From NCBI RefSeq assembly GCF_002575655.3, contig NC_053035.3, positions 87,073,322-87,137,321 of the forward strand: a stretch of 64,000 bases of DNA. Direction: 5' to 3'. Each line of letters starts with the position of its first letter. Position 1 is the first letter of the stretch. This DNA comes from Aegilops tauschii subsp. strangulata (taxonomy: Eukaryota; Streptophyta; Magnoliopsida; Poales; Poaceae). Of this stretch, positions 25,601-36,066 are shown in pieces. The translations under genes were made by a program, and so were the position numbers. Under the pieces are notes generated by a model. It was not told the origin of the DNA. It saw only the letters and a list, made by a program, of their open reading frames with translations, and searched no databases.

Positions 25601-26613
25601 TCGACCTTGGAACCATTCCCGACGCGCATCGTCACCTCGTCCTTTGCCAGTCTCCGTTTATTCCGTAGTTCCTGCTTTGAGTTACAAATATGAGCAACCG
25701 CACCGGTATCAAATACCCAGGAGCTACTACGAGTACTGGTAAGGTACACATCAATTACTTGTATATCACATATACCTTGGGTGTTGCCGGCCTTCTTCTT
25801 GTCCGCTAAATATTTGGGGCAGTTCCGCTTCCAGTGACCACTTCCCTTGCAATAAAAGCACTCAGTCCCGGGCTTGGGTCCATTCTTTGACTTCTTCCCA
25901 GTAACTGGTTTACCGGGCGCGGCAACTCCCTTGCCGTCCTTCTTGAAGTTCTTCTTACCCTTGCCCTTCTTGAACTTGGTGGTTTTATTCACCATCAACA
26001 CTTGATGTTCTTTTCTGATCTCCCCTTCCGCTGATTTCAGCATTGAATATACCTCGGGAATGGTCTTTTCCATCCCCTGCATATTGTAGTTCATCACAAA
26101 GCTCTTGTAGCTTGGTGGAAGCGACTGGAGGATTCTGTCAATGACCGCGTCATCCGGGAGATTAACTCCCAGCTGAGACAAGCGGTTGTGCAACCCAGAC
26201 ATTCTGAGTATGTGCTCACTAACAGAACTGTTCTCCTCCATTTTACAGCTGAAGAACTTGTCGGAGACATCATATCTCTCGACCCGGGCATGAGCTTGAA
26301 AACCCAGTTTCAGCTCCTCGAACATCTCATATGCTCCATGTTTCTCAAAACGCTTTTGGAGACCCGGCTCTAAGCTGTAAAGCATGCCGCACTGAACGAG
26401 GGAGTAATCATCAGCACGTGATTGCCAAGCGTTCATAACGTCTTGGTTCTGTGGGATTGGTGCATCACCTAGCGGTGCTTCTAAGACATAATCTTTCTTG
26501 GCTACTATAAGGATGAGCCTCAGGTTCCGGACCCAGTCCGTATAGTTGCTGCCATCATCTTTCAGCTTGGTTTTGTCTAGGAACGCGTTGAAATTGAGGA
26601 CAACGTTGGCCAT
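22633..26613 (-). pseudogene. Angela gag-pol polyprotein with two nonsense codons
   Basis: A single frame of about 1326 codons starts at the ATG at 26613 (MANVVLNFNAFLDKTK). In order it encodes gag (about residues 1-250), a CCHC zinc knuckle ('CFYCKGSGHWKRNC'), the aspartic protease ('WVFDTGAVAHICNS'), integrase with the HHCC region ('HCRLGHIG') and DDE core, reverse transcriptase ('LYVDDILLMGND'), and RNase H with 'SWCSCKQSVVAGSTCEAEY'. Two stops break it, TAA at 23335-23337 between RT and RNase H and TAG at 23194-23196, where a Trp is expected. Everything else is open. The copy lacks a full RNase H fusion and is probably not autonomous, though its RNA could be mobilised by related elements. 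Confidence 0.95.
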
Positions 26614-26855
26614 TTGATCTACAATACATAGTGTAAAGATTTTAGACTAAGTTCATGATAATTAAGTTCATCTAATCAAATTATTTAATGAACTCCCACT
26701 CAGATAGACATCCCTCTCGTCATCTAAGTGAAACATGATCCGAGTTTAACTAGGCCGTGTCCGATCATCACGTGAGACGGACTAGTCAAGATCGGTGAAC
26801 ATCTCCATGTTGATCGTATCTTCTATACGACTCATGCTCGACCTTTCGGTCCTCC

Positions 26856-26955
26856 GTGTTCCGAGGCCATGTCTGTACATGCTAGGCTCGTCAAGTCAAC
26901 CTAAGTGTATTGCGTGTGTTCCGAGGCCATGTCTGTACATGCTAGGCTCGTCAAC
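26856..26955 (-). repeat. 60 bp partial tandem duplication in the Angela leader
   Basis: The sequence around 'ccgaggccatgtctgtacat' (26861-26880) recurs exactly 60 bp later (26921-26940), together with 'gctaggctcgtcaa' after it. Confidence 0.85.
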
Positions 26956-27895
26956 ACCCGTTGTATTCGAACGTTAGAATCTATCACACCCGATCATCAC
27001 GTGGTGCTTCGAAACAACGAACCTTCGCAACGGTGCACAGTTAGGGTGAACACTTTCTTGAAATTATTATAAGGGATCATCTTACTTACTACCGTCGTTC
27101 TAAGCAAATAAGATGCAAAAACATGATAAACATCACATGCAATCAAATAGTGACATGATATGGCCAATATCATTATGCTCCTTTGATCTCCATCTTCGGG
27201 GCACCATGATCATCTTCGTCACCGGCATGACACCATGATATCCATCATTGTGTCTTCATGAAGTCGTCACGCCAACGGTTACTTCTACTTCTATGGCTAA
27301 CGCGTTTAGCAATAAAGTAAAGTAATTTACATGGTGTTATTCAATGACACGCAGGTCATACAAAATAATAAAGACAACTCCTATGGCTCCTGCCGGTTGT
27401 CATACTCATCGACATGCAAGTCGTGATTCCTATTACAAGAATATGATCAATCTCATACATCACATATATCATTCATCACATCTTCTGGCCATATCACATC
27501 ACATAGCACTTGCTGCAAAAACAAGTTAGACGTCCTCTAATTGTTGTTGCAAGTTTTTTTACGTGGTTTGTAGGTTTCTAGCAAGAACGTTTCTTACCTA
27601 CGTATGACCACAACGTGATTTGCCAATTTCTATTTACCCTTCATAAGGACCCTTTTCATCGAATCCGTTCCGACTAAAGTAGGAGAGACAGACACCCGCT
27701 AGCCACCTTATGCAACTAGTGCATGTCAGTCGGTGGAACCTGTCTCACGTAAGCGTACGTGTAAGGTCGGTCCGGGCCGCTTCATCCTACAATGCCTCCG
27801 AAACAAGAAAAGACTAGTAGCGGCAAGAAGAATTGGCAAACTCAACGCCCACAACTGCTTTGTGTTCTACTCGTGCATAGTAACTACGCATAGAC

Positions 27896-27910
27896 CTGGC
27901 TCTGATACCA
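27896..27910 (-). other. Primer-binding site of Angela element C
   Basis: The minus strand reads TGGTATCAGAGCCAG one base inside the 5' LTR, complementary to the 3' end of plant initiator methionine tRNA. Confidence 0.9.
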
Positions 27911-27911
27911 C

Positions 27912-29624
27912 TGTTGGGAATCGTAGCATAATTTAAAATTTTCCTACGCTCACCAAGATGCATCTATGGAGTCTACTAGCAACGAGGGGAAGGGAGTGCA
28001 TCTACATACCCTTGTAGATCGCGAGCGGAAGCGTTCCAATGAACGTGGATGACGGAGTCGTACTCGCCGTGATCCAAATCACCGATGACTGAGTGCCGAA
28101 CGGACGGCACCTCCGCGTTCAACACACGTACGGTGCAGCGACGTCTCCTCCTTCTTGATCCAGCAAGGGGGGAGGAGAGGTTGATGGAGATCCAACAGCA
28201 CGACGGCGTGGTGGTGGATGTAGCGGGTCTCCGGCAGGGCTTCGCCGAGCTTCTGCGAGAGAGAGAGGTGTTGCAGGGGAGGAGGGAGGCGCCCAAGGCT
28301 GTAGGTTGCTGCCCTTCCTCCCCCTTTATATAGGCCCCCTTGGGAGGGGGGGCGGCCAAAACCCATCTAGGGTTGGGGGGGCGGCGGCCAAGGGGTGGAA
28401 AGGGGTGCCTTGCCCCCCAAGGCAAGGGGGAAGCTCCCCCCCTAGGGTTCCCAACCCTAGGCGCATGGGGGGAGGCCCAAGGGGGGCGCCCCAGCCCACT
28501 AAGGGCTGGTTCCCTTCCACTTTCATCCCACGGGGCCCTCCGGGACAGGTGGCCCCACCCGGTGGACCCCCGGGACCCTTCCGGTGGTCCCGGTACAATA
28601 CCGGTAACCCCCGAAACTTTCCCGGTGGCCGAAACTTGACTTCCTATATATAATTCTTCACCTCCGGACCATTCCGGAACCTCTCGTGACGTCCGGGATC
28701 TCATCCGGGACTCCGAAAAACTTTCGGGTTTCCGCATACATATATCTCTACAACCCTAGCGTCACCGGACCTTAAGTGTGTAGACCCTACGGGTTCGGGA
28801 GACATGCAGACATGACCGAGACGCCTCTCCGGTCAATAACCAACAGCGGGATCTGGATACCCATGTTGGCTCCCACATGTTCCACGATGATCTCATCGGA
28901 TGAACCACGGTGTCGAGGATTCAATCAATCCGTATGCAATTCCCTTTGTCAATCGGTATGTTACTTGCCCGAGATTCGATCGTCGGTATCCCAATACCTT
29001 GTTCAATCTCGTTACCGGCAAGTCTCTTTACTCGTACCGCAATGCATGATCCCGTGACTAACGCCTTAGTCACATTGAGCTCATTATGATGATGCATTAC
29101 CGAGTGGGCCCAGAGATACCTCTCCGTCACACGGAGTGACAAATCCCAGTCTCGATCCGTGCCAACCCAACAGACACTTTCGGAGATACCCGTAGTGCAC
29201 CTTTATAGTCACCCAGTTACGTTGTGACGTTTGGCACACCCAAAGCACTCCTACGGTATCCGGGAGTTGCACGATCTCATGGTCTAAGGAAAAGATACTT
29301 GACATTGGAAAAGCTCTAGCAAACGAAACTACACGATCTTTTATGCTATGCTTAGGATTGGGTCTTGTCCATCACATCATTCTCCTAATGATGTGATCCC
29401 GTTATCAATGACATCCAATGTCCATAGTCAGGAAACCATGACTATCTGTTGATCAACGAGCTAGTCAACTAGAGGCTTACTAGGGACACGTTGTGGTCTA
29501 TGTATTCACACATGTATTACGATTTCCGGACAATACAATTATAGCATGAATAATAGACGATTATCATGAACAAAGAAATATAATAATAACCTTTTATTAT
29601 TGCCTCTAGGGCATATTTCCAACA
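27912..29624 (-). repeat. 5' LTR of Angela element C
   Basis: 1713 bp with TG...CA ends, nearly identical to 20899-22600. A TATA-like 'tatatataggaagt' at about 28640-28655 (minus strand) may be the promoter. Confidence 0.95.
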
Positions 29625-29906
29625 GAAAGGAGAAAATGGGAGGGAACTGGGGAAAAAGCGGGGAGAAACGGCGGGAAGAGGCGCTTGACTCGCCGACAGG
29701 GCGGACCCACGCGCGCCTTTTCGCTTGTGCCGGCGCCCCAGGCGCCCCCCAGGGCGCCGGGTTCTGCCTGGGTCCGCCGGCACCAGATTCGGCCCGAGCC
29801 GGCGAAAAACGGGCTTCTGGGGTGGCGACTGGGCCGTTTTTTCGGCGCCGATGCGGCAAAAACGCCTGAGGAGGGCCCGTTGAGGACGCGGCTGAAGATG
29901 CTCTAA

Positions 29907-30468
29907 AATCACCAATTGGAAGGCAACCTAGTTGGGCTGCCCTATGCGTCAGGATTTCTCTATTCGAGCGACCAACAGGAGTTGTTTTGCATCGCATGTT
30001 TCTGGTCCTTGCGGCCTTGTATACTTGTACTAGAACAATGTATGTGCGTTACAACGGGTATAAATATTCTAATACGTTAGCTTGTAATTTACCTGTCAAT
30101 AATAATGCAATTATGCAAATAAATGTTCATCAAATTTTGATTACAAGTTTCATAAGTAAATTAAAGTGAAATTGCTTCAAAAGGTAAGTAATTAAAGTTA
30201 TTGATTATCATATACATGAAAGGTTGGACGAAGTCATGATGTAAAGAAAGATGAAAGGAAAACCTTACATTCTTTTTAAGCAGTAGATATTTCAAGGTTT
30301 CACTTTAAGGTCAGGCGATAACCATATTCCTACAAAATAATATGCATTTGCATCGACCATTTGAAGTGACAATTAGTCTGACCGCCCGGTGGACCGATAT
30401 AGGCCGGTGTTGGATGGTCTCCTTAGTCCGAATGGTTGTGGGAGGTTTACGGTTCGCCTCGAAGATGC
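29907..30468 (+). other. Region upstream of the GST gene, no ORF
   Basis: The sequence returns to host DNA after the Harbinger target site. The block at about 30305-30375 is the distal part of the duplicated GST promoter, also seen at 18440-18500. The rest is AT-rich without a recognisable feature. Confidence 0.5.
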
Positions 30469-30472
30469 CTAA

Positions 30473-31588
30473 GAGCAACTCTAGCAGACCCCGCAAAATT
30501 CCGGCGAGTATACGGGCTCGGCCCAATTTTCTGGGCAAAACAGAGCCCGTATACTCGCCCGGCCCGTAAAAATTTTTACCGCGGCCCGCAACCCCCCCCC
30601 CCTAAGCAGCATATCTATGGGTTCGCGCTGCTTTTGCGGGTCGAAATCCTAACCCCCCCCCCCCCCCCCGCCGCGCCTCTCCGCAATTCCCCACTCCCCT
30701 CCTCACATTTCTCGCCGCCGGTGAGCCTCTTCCGCCTCCAGCCGCCATGTGGGGCCGCATGTAGAGCTCCAGCGGCGGCAGCAACCCCGAGCGCGAGCGG
30801 CGTGCCCAGTCGGACGGCGCGAGGAAGCACGGGGCGAGGAAGTGGACGAACAGGGGCCTCTCGCTGCTGCCGAGCTTCCGCGTCCGCGAGACGGATGAAT
30901 ACGACCGTCGGCACGGGCATACGCCCTCCTCCGCCGCGAGCACCGCGAGCTCTTCCTCTTCCGGCGCGAGCCTTCTCCCCGTGAAGAGGGAGTGGCCGGA
31001 GGAGATCGAGGTTGTCGTCGTCAAGCAGGAGCCCGAGGAGATCGTGCGCCGCGGCATTGTCGGGCCCGAGGACTTCGTCGCCGATGTCGACGTGATCGCG
31101 GCCGCCATTGCCGAACGCAGCTTGCGCGAGGTGGAGCGTCGGCGCCACCATGAGGAGCTCGACGACCTCCTGTTCCAACAGGCGGTCACAGCGAACCTTG
31201 CCACCAAGGAGAAGGACGACGAGTGGCGGCGCATCCGCGAGGAGCAGAAGGCGAAGTACATTGACCTCGACAGCTCCGACGAGGAGGATTGAGCTCCGCC
31301 ACCTTGTCGTGCCTGGCCGCGAGCTCGCTGCCGTTAGATCCCCACCCCCTCTAGTACTAGTAGTGAATGTAGTATGTAGTATGAACCAGTGTTTGTGATG
31401 AATTTAGTGTTTGATCATGTCGTATATGTAGTATGTGATGAACTACTATGGTTGCAATTTCTCCCGTGAAACTTTTTTTTGAATTATGCAGTTTCATATA
31501 TAGTTTCTGTTTGGCTGCGCACGTTTCCGACCCGCAAATGAGATCCGCGTCGAATTGCAAACGCATTTTACGGGGGTTTTGCGGAGTC
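30473..31588 (+). mobile_element. Non-autonomous DNA transposon (probably PIF/Harbinger-type) in the GST promoter
   Basis: The left end GAGCAACTCTAGCAGACCCC follows CTAA, and the right end reads TTTTGCGGAGTC before TAA. The inner part of the ends pairs (GACCCCGCAAAA versus GACTCCGCAAAA on the other strand), while the outer ~14 bp of the right end are missing. The host sequence continues across the insertion when compared with the duplicated promoter at 18500. The insert carries a GC-rich open frame (30747-31292). It lies about 100 bp upstream of the GST TATA box. Confidence 0.6.
30747..31292 (+). pseudogene. Transposon-borne ORF of unknown function with an early stop
   Basis: The likely start ATG (30747) is followed after five codons by TAG (30762-30764); the frame is then open to TGA at 31290. 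The remaining ~175 residues are basic at first and then charged and helical, with 'VKREWPEEIEVVVVKQEPEE', 'EVERRRHHEELDDLLFQQAV' and an acidic end 'IDLDSSDEED'. I know no domain for it. Similar short ORFs ending in an acidic patch are, from memory, common in Triticeae Harbinger-type elements; this is inference. It is not a host gene. Confidence 0.5.
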
Positions 31589-31690
31589 TAAGGCAGTGTG
31601 GATCGGGACTATGCCGACAGTCTACTTTGGACGCAAGCAGTGACGCCACGAACACCCGTAACACAGATCCACGATCAGCAACTGCGCGCC

Positions 31691-31698
31691 TATTTAAT
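31691..31698 (+). promoter_or_regulatory. Candidate TATA box of the GST gene
   Basis: TATTTAAT lies about 65 bp upstream of the GST start codon. With a usual spacing of about 30 bp, transcription would start near 31720-31730. Confidence 0.45.
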
Positions 31699-31761
31699 CA
31701 TTAACTCGGGTATGTATCGCAGTCAACTTCAAGAAGCGGACGCGAGCTATCTCGATAGTCG

Positions 31762-32519
31762 ATGGCGCCGGCGCTCAAGGTGTACGGGTGGGCGGTCTCG
31801 CCGTTCGTGGCACGCCCCCTGCTGTGCCTGGAGGAGGCAGGCGTCGACTACGAGCTCATCCCCATGAAACGCGAGGCCGGTGACCACCTTCTGCCGGACT
31901 TCCTCGCCAAGAACCCCTTCGGCCAGGTCCCCGTTCTCGAGGACGGCGACCTCACCCTCTTCGGTAATTCCCATCATTATCTCTTTTTTGTTTATACTAC
32001 GAGATCGCCAAGGAGAGCTTGTATTATTATCAAAAAAATCACGCAGAGTCGCGCGCAATTGCGAGGCACGTGCTTCGCAAGTACAAGCCGGAGCTGCTGG
32101 TGGGCGACGGCTCGCCGGAGTCGGCGGCGATGGTGGACGTGTGGCTGGAGGTGGAGGCCCACCAGCACCACCCCGTGGCGGGCGCCATCTCGATCCAGTG
32201 CCTCCTCGTCCCGCTACTCGGCGGCACGCGCGACCAGGCCATCGTCGACGAGAACGTTGTCAAGCTGAGGAAGGTGCTGGAGGTGTACGAGGCGCGGTTG
32301 TCGGCGTCCAAGTATCTCGCCGGGGAGTCGGTCAGCCTCGCCGACCTCAGCCACTTGCCGCTCATGCACTACTTCATGGAGACGGAGTACGCGTCGCTGG
32401 TGGAGGAGCGCCCGCATGTCAAGGCGTGGTGGGAGGAGCTCAAGGCCAGGCCGGCGGCGAGGAAGGTCAAGGAGTTCATGTCACCGGACTTTGGGCTGGG
32501 GAACAAGGCAGAGCAGTGA
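31762..32519 (+). CDS. Glutathione S-transferase, phi class
   Basis: Exon 1 (31762-31963) and exon 2 (32047-32519) join across an 83 bp GT-AG intron (31964-32046) to give 224 residues, normal for the family. The intron is required because the upstream frame runs into non-homologous sequence after 'GDLTLF'. The N-terminal thioredoxin-like domain has 'GWAVSPFVARPLLCLEEAGV', with Ser13 the probable catalytic serine. It continues with 'NPFGQVPVLEDGDLTLF' and the glutathione-binding 'ESRAIARH' across the splice junction. The C-terminal helical domain contains 'YLAGESVSLADLSHLPLMHY' and 'RPHVKAWWEELKARPAARKV'. It conjugates glutathione to xenobiotics or peroxidised lipids in the cytosol. Phi genes usually have two introns; I see only one. 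All expected motifs are intact, so it is probably functional. Confidence 0.93.
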
Positions 32520-32577
32520 TTGCAACGTCGGCGTATATGTTGTGTGTGTTTTCAGATTGTTTATCCGGTGTGAATGA

Positions 32578-32583
32578 AATAAA
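32578..32583 (+). terminator. Candidate polyadenylation signal of the GST gene
   Basis: AATAAA lies about 60 bp after the stop codon at 32517-32519, on the coding strand. Confidence 0.5.
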
Positions 32584-32731
32584 AAGTGGTCCGGGTCAGT
32601 ACAATTTCTTTCAAATACCATGTTCGAACCATTCAAAAATTGTGTTTCAACCTAGTTTTTTTCTTAATAATCTGAGCAAGTATATTATTTGTTGATGACA
32701 CGCGATTCAAAAACTAAACATATCCGCAAAT

Positions 32732-33015
32732 CAACATGTGCTTGTGGTTGGATTGTTAGATGGACAGTGGTATCTCAGCCCATCACGGTTCAAATCCTGC
32801 TGCTCGTATTTATTCTGAATTTATTTCAGGATTTCAGACGATATGCGCCCGTCGGCTACGAGGCGCCTACGGTGACTTCGTAAAATCTCAAGATGATATG
32901 TCGATTCAGACTTTCGGAGGTGCTCATAGAGGTAGGGTGTGTGTGCGCGCGTTCATACAGGTGAGTGTATACGCGTATATATGAACGCTTGTGTCTGTAC
33001 TGATGTTAAAAAAAC
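32732..33015 (+). mobile_element. tRNA-derived SINE with target-site duplication
   Basis: The ~284 bp body has a tRNA-like head with a B box (GGTTCAAATCC, about 32787) and the grass SINE tail ending 'gtctgtactgatgttaaaaa'. It is flanked by imperfect ~20 bp direct repeats starting AACTAAACATATCC (32712) and AACTAAAGATATCC (33016). It follows the GST gene by about 210 bp. Confidence 0.8.
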
Positions 33016-33035
33016 AACTAAAGATATCCCCAAAA

Positions 33036-34720
33036 ATAGGAGCAATGATCGCTCACTATGGTGGAAATATATGTGACCCTGCCTCACATCAGTGTCATCG
33101 TCGATCTATCTCGTCTCCTATGGCAGTTATGGAGATGCGGTGGATCGCGGTTGACGCGGATGGAGGGCTCCGTTTTTAGGTGTTCGTTTAGTTTAGTTAG
33201 TGTTTGTACCATGGTTAGGAAGGATAGGTGGTGGCGGCTCTCTGAAGATGGAATAAGATTCTTCTCACCTAACTCCGTCCCGACAGTGTGTCTAGCGTCA
33301 TTGGAGGCGTGTGGAGGTGTGCCCCGTAAAAAAAATGATCTCGTGAGATTCGGTCGGTGTTTGTCTTTAGTGTTTGGTGGATCCTCTTGATGCCGGTTTT
33401 CGTTCGTCTACTTTCATGTGTCTTCAAGTTGGATCCTTTCGATATTGCTCATCTCTTCATCTACGACCGTTATTATTCTGGTGCACTGGCACTATAGGGT
33501 CATAGCACACGACTTCTCGATTGTCTTCTACAACAAGATTTGCCCAACTCCAATGATGGAGAGGTTATGACGGTATTGCGTCTTCGGCTTGCTCCAGTGC
33601 TTATAATGATCGCTAAGTGGTTTACAAATCTGGATGTATTTTTTGTTACTTCTAGGGCTCATTGTAATACCTTGATGTTTTGATGACTAAATTGAAAGTT
33701 TTCTCGCAATCTCAGCTCCATATGCCCCAACAAGCTGTGTTGTCGGGTCATAGTTCGTTTGAACATGTCACGAGCAATTTCCAAAAAGTGAGTAGTTGAT
33801 GTTTATGCAAACAGTACATGAGTTGGACCAAAGTTCTTTACACTAGTTATACTTATTTGTTTGAATGAAAGAGAGGCCTTCCTCTCCGATTTAAATTGAA
33901 GAATACCATATGGATGAAAACAACATTCCCTTAGTTTCGCTCCAAGAGGAATATAAGTACCCCAGTGCTCTTGCGAAGGCCGTCTTACATTACCTATGGG
34001 GAAGGAAATTGCACAAACAACCAATTGTTGGAGTTGATTTTCTACATAACACCTATTCTTCAGATTTGTCGCACAAAAATGCCACCTATCGGTACAACGT
34101 GTTACGGCTAGTTCTAATTCATCGTTTGACTACATTGACATGATTCATGATGAGTGGAACTCGCTTGTAAGTGCGCACGTGAAAGAAAAAAAAGATCGCA
34201 TCAGTCAGCCAATAAAAACTGCCAATATTCGCAGTTTTAGTTGATCGTTATATATTTTAAAATCCTAACATTTAAAATATCTCAAAAGTTAGTAATCATA
34301 TATATACCTAATACTAATTTGAGAACATTTTAGCTTATTTGGACCATGTGTTGGAGATATTGGCAGCTTGTTGTCTTAATAGATTTTTTTTCAAATTCAA
34401 GAATTTTAAGAATACAATAAAAATCTAGTAAATGGAGTATTGACCTTGGAAATTTTTTTGACTCATTTTGACCATACCTTTGGGAGAAATTAAAGGTTTT
34501 AGTTAGCTTGAGCCAACTATCATTGCATGCTTTATGCGTTTGTAGTTACATGCAGGACCACCTATTAGAAATCATGTCAACATGATCAAGTGATGAATTA
34601 GAGCTATCTGCAACGGTTACACCAATAGGTTGTGTTAACCTGAAAAGTATGTGCCCCCGCAAAAAAAACCTGAAAAGTACGTGTTCCTTTGCAAATTCAT
34701 CCCGAATAGTTGATGGTTTG
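33036..34720. other. No gene recognised; probable old TE remnants
   Basis: 33060-33720 has phrases such as 'attgaaagttttctcgcaat' that recall grass retroelement tails, but no domain can be read. 33900-34720 is AT-rich without signal. Confidence 0.35.
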
Positions 34721-35062
34721 TAGTAGTGCAGATGTACTTCGCGTGGCAGGCTACTGTTGATTATTCTCTTCTTTCACGGAAGATTGGAATTCAACCTAGT
34801 GATTTTTCTTGTAGATCAGACTTGTTGCATACGCCAAGCTTCCTTCCTGTCTAAGGAATTTTTTCTTAAGCTGTCCATATCATCAGCAGTATGAATATTG
34901 TATTGCTTTCTAAAAAAATTTAATTATGGACGTCAGAAATTTCTTGTGCAGGAAGGAAGCTTGACTCATACAACAAGTCCAATCCACAAGAGAAGGCACT
35001 AAGTTGACTTCCAATCTTCCATCAAAGAAGAGAAAAGTGTAGCAGCAGCGACACTACTATGT
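34721..35062. repeat. Long imperfect hairpin (inverted repeat)
   Basis: The left arm (34721-34850) pairs with the right arm (34950-35062) over more than 100 bp. Matching blocks include CAAGCTTCCTTCCTG (left, 34835) against CAGGAAGGAAGCTTG (right, 34949), and GGAAGATTGGAA (34778) against TTCCAATCTTCC (35010). The ~100 bp between the arms partly pairs further. The structure could be a foldback MITE or a small-RNA precursor. I could not match it to a named family. Confidence 0.7.
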
Positions 35063-35990
35063 CCGTTTTCAAGAAAGATGGTCAGAGTTTCAGTATTTTG
35101 ACTGCAAAAATATTTACAAGTATTCAAAATCATATGTGCGAATTTGTCTTAGAAAATATGTTTGGACTCAAATAGTGCCGGTTAAAGGCTACTTCGCCAA
35201 CAGGCACACACTCCATGTGCGCTGGGCCGACACATTTATGCTTTTATTCATTTTTCTTAGGGTGCGCCCTAGGATTTGAACTCCAAACTACTTCGTTCAT
35301 AGCGACACGTGGTGACCAACTCGCGGGACTTGTTTATGTTTACTTCTTTTTATCTTTTTGTTGTCTTTCCTTAGTGCGTGGAATATCTGGGTTTTTTCAC
35401 CCGGTTTTCTAGGCTAGGTTCCGGTGGATTCTTTTTACCCAGTTTTCTTCCTTTTTTAAGTTTTTTATTTCTTTTTCGGAAAAGCTAAAATCCTGCCGAC
35501 TGGCAGATTGCAACAGATCCGCACGATGTGAATCTCGTCCATTCTCGATCATACGGCGCTGGCTTAATCGATGTAATCCCGTCTTAATTGTTGCAATCCC
35601 GCATTGACTTAATTGCTGTAATCCCGCATTGATTAGTTGACTTCCCATATTAAATGGATCGTGACTAGGACTTTCCCGACTTAATCGATGTAATCCCGTC
35701 GCCTACTTTTTTTTTCTCTGAAAATCTTGGTGCGAAAAATATAGGTGCTTGGTGTGGGAATTGAACCCAACACCTCCAAAGTTTATACCCATCACCCTTA
35801 CCATCTCACCAACTATTAATTGTTGTCTAAAAGAAGGCAACAAGGTATTCGAACCTTTTTACTACTATATGAGCAAACAAAGGAAGTTTTTCTAGTTCTT
35901 TTCTTGAATTTCTCTGATAACTCGCATACAATCATCATGATATCTAGTTTCACGAAGATTTTTTACCAACTCGTCTCAAGTTGATCACAC
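35063..35990. other. T-rich intergenic sequence with tRNA-like segments
   Basis: No gene. Two minus-strand segments carry tRNA-like B boxes: GAGTTCAAATCC near 35270-35283, and GGGTTCAATTCCC near 35774. The second has an A-box-like 'TGGTGAGATGG' at the expected distance (segment 35751-35818). Neither folds into a full tRNA as far as I can tell. Confidence 0.4.
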
Positions 35991-35997
35991 CGTGGTA

Positions 35998-36032
35998 ATT
36001 TTCTCACGCGGGGGTGGGGGAGAGCATGGGGT

Positions 36033-36066
<34 letters not shown>

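Larger units (their letters stand above)
20899..29624 (-). mobile_element. Complete Angela-type Copia retrotransposon (element C)
   Basis: The 8726 bp element has two near-identical LTRs (20899-22600 and 27912-29624) and a perfect 5 bp target duplication GAAAG (20894-20898 and 29625-29629). The minus-strand order is 5' LTR, initiator-tRNA primer-binding site, ~1.3 kb leader, one gag-pol frame, polypurine tract, 3' LTR. I count about eight substitutions and several short indels between the LTRs. This is under 1 percent divergence and implies a recent insertion. It lies inside the Harbinger-like element. The name Angela is from recognition of the LTR sequence and length. Confidence 0.95.
19383..29903 (-). 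mobile_element. Non-autonomous PIF/Harbinger-like element, split by Angela
   Basis: The ends form an inverted repeat, GAGCATCTCCAGCCG on the left and CGGCTGAAGATGCTC on the right. They are flanked by TAA on both sides (19380-19382 and 29904-29906), a typical Harbinger target duplication. Without the Angela insertion (and its duplicated 5 bp) the element is about 1790 bp. It carries a degraded minus-strand gene resembling the Myb/SANT-like accessory ORF of Harbinger elements. No DDE transposase is present, so it cannot move on its own. Confidence 0.75.

Noticed and set aside
34721..35062. Conserved microRNA precursor (miR444-like)
   Set aside because: The similarity to the remembered mature sequence needs an indel in the middle. 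Without small-RNA evidence I do not name it.
36034..36063. Thirty-base poly-G run as a biological feature by itself
   Set aside because: Length of such runs is error-prone in sequencing and assembly. Noted only as part of the minisatellite.
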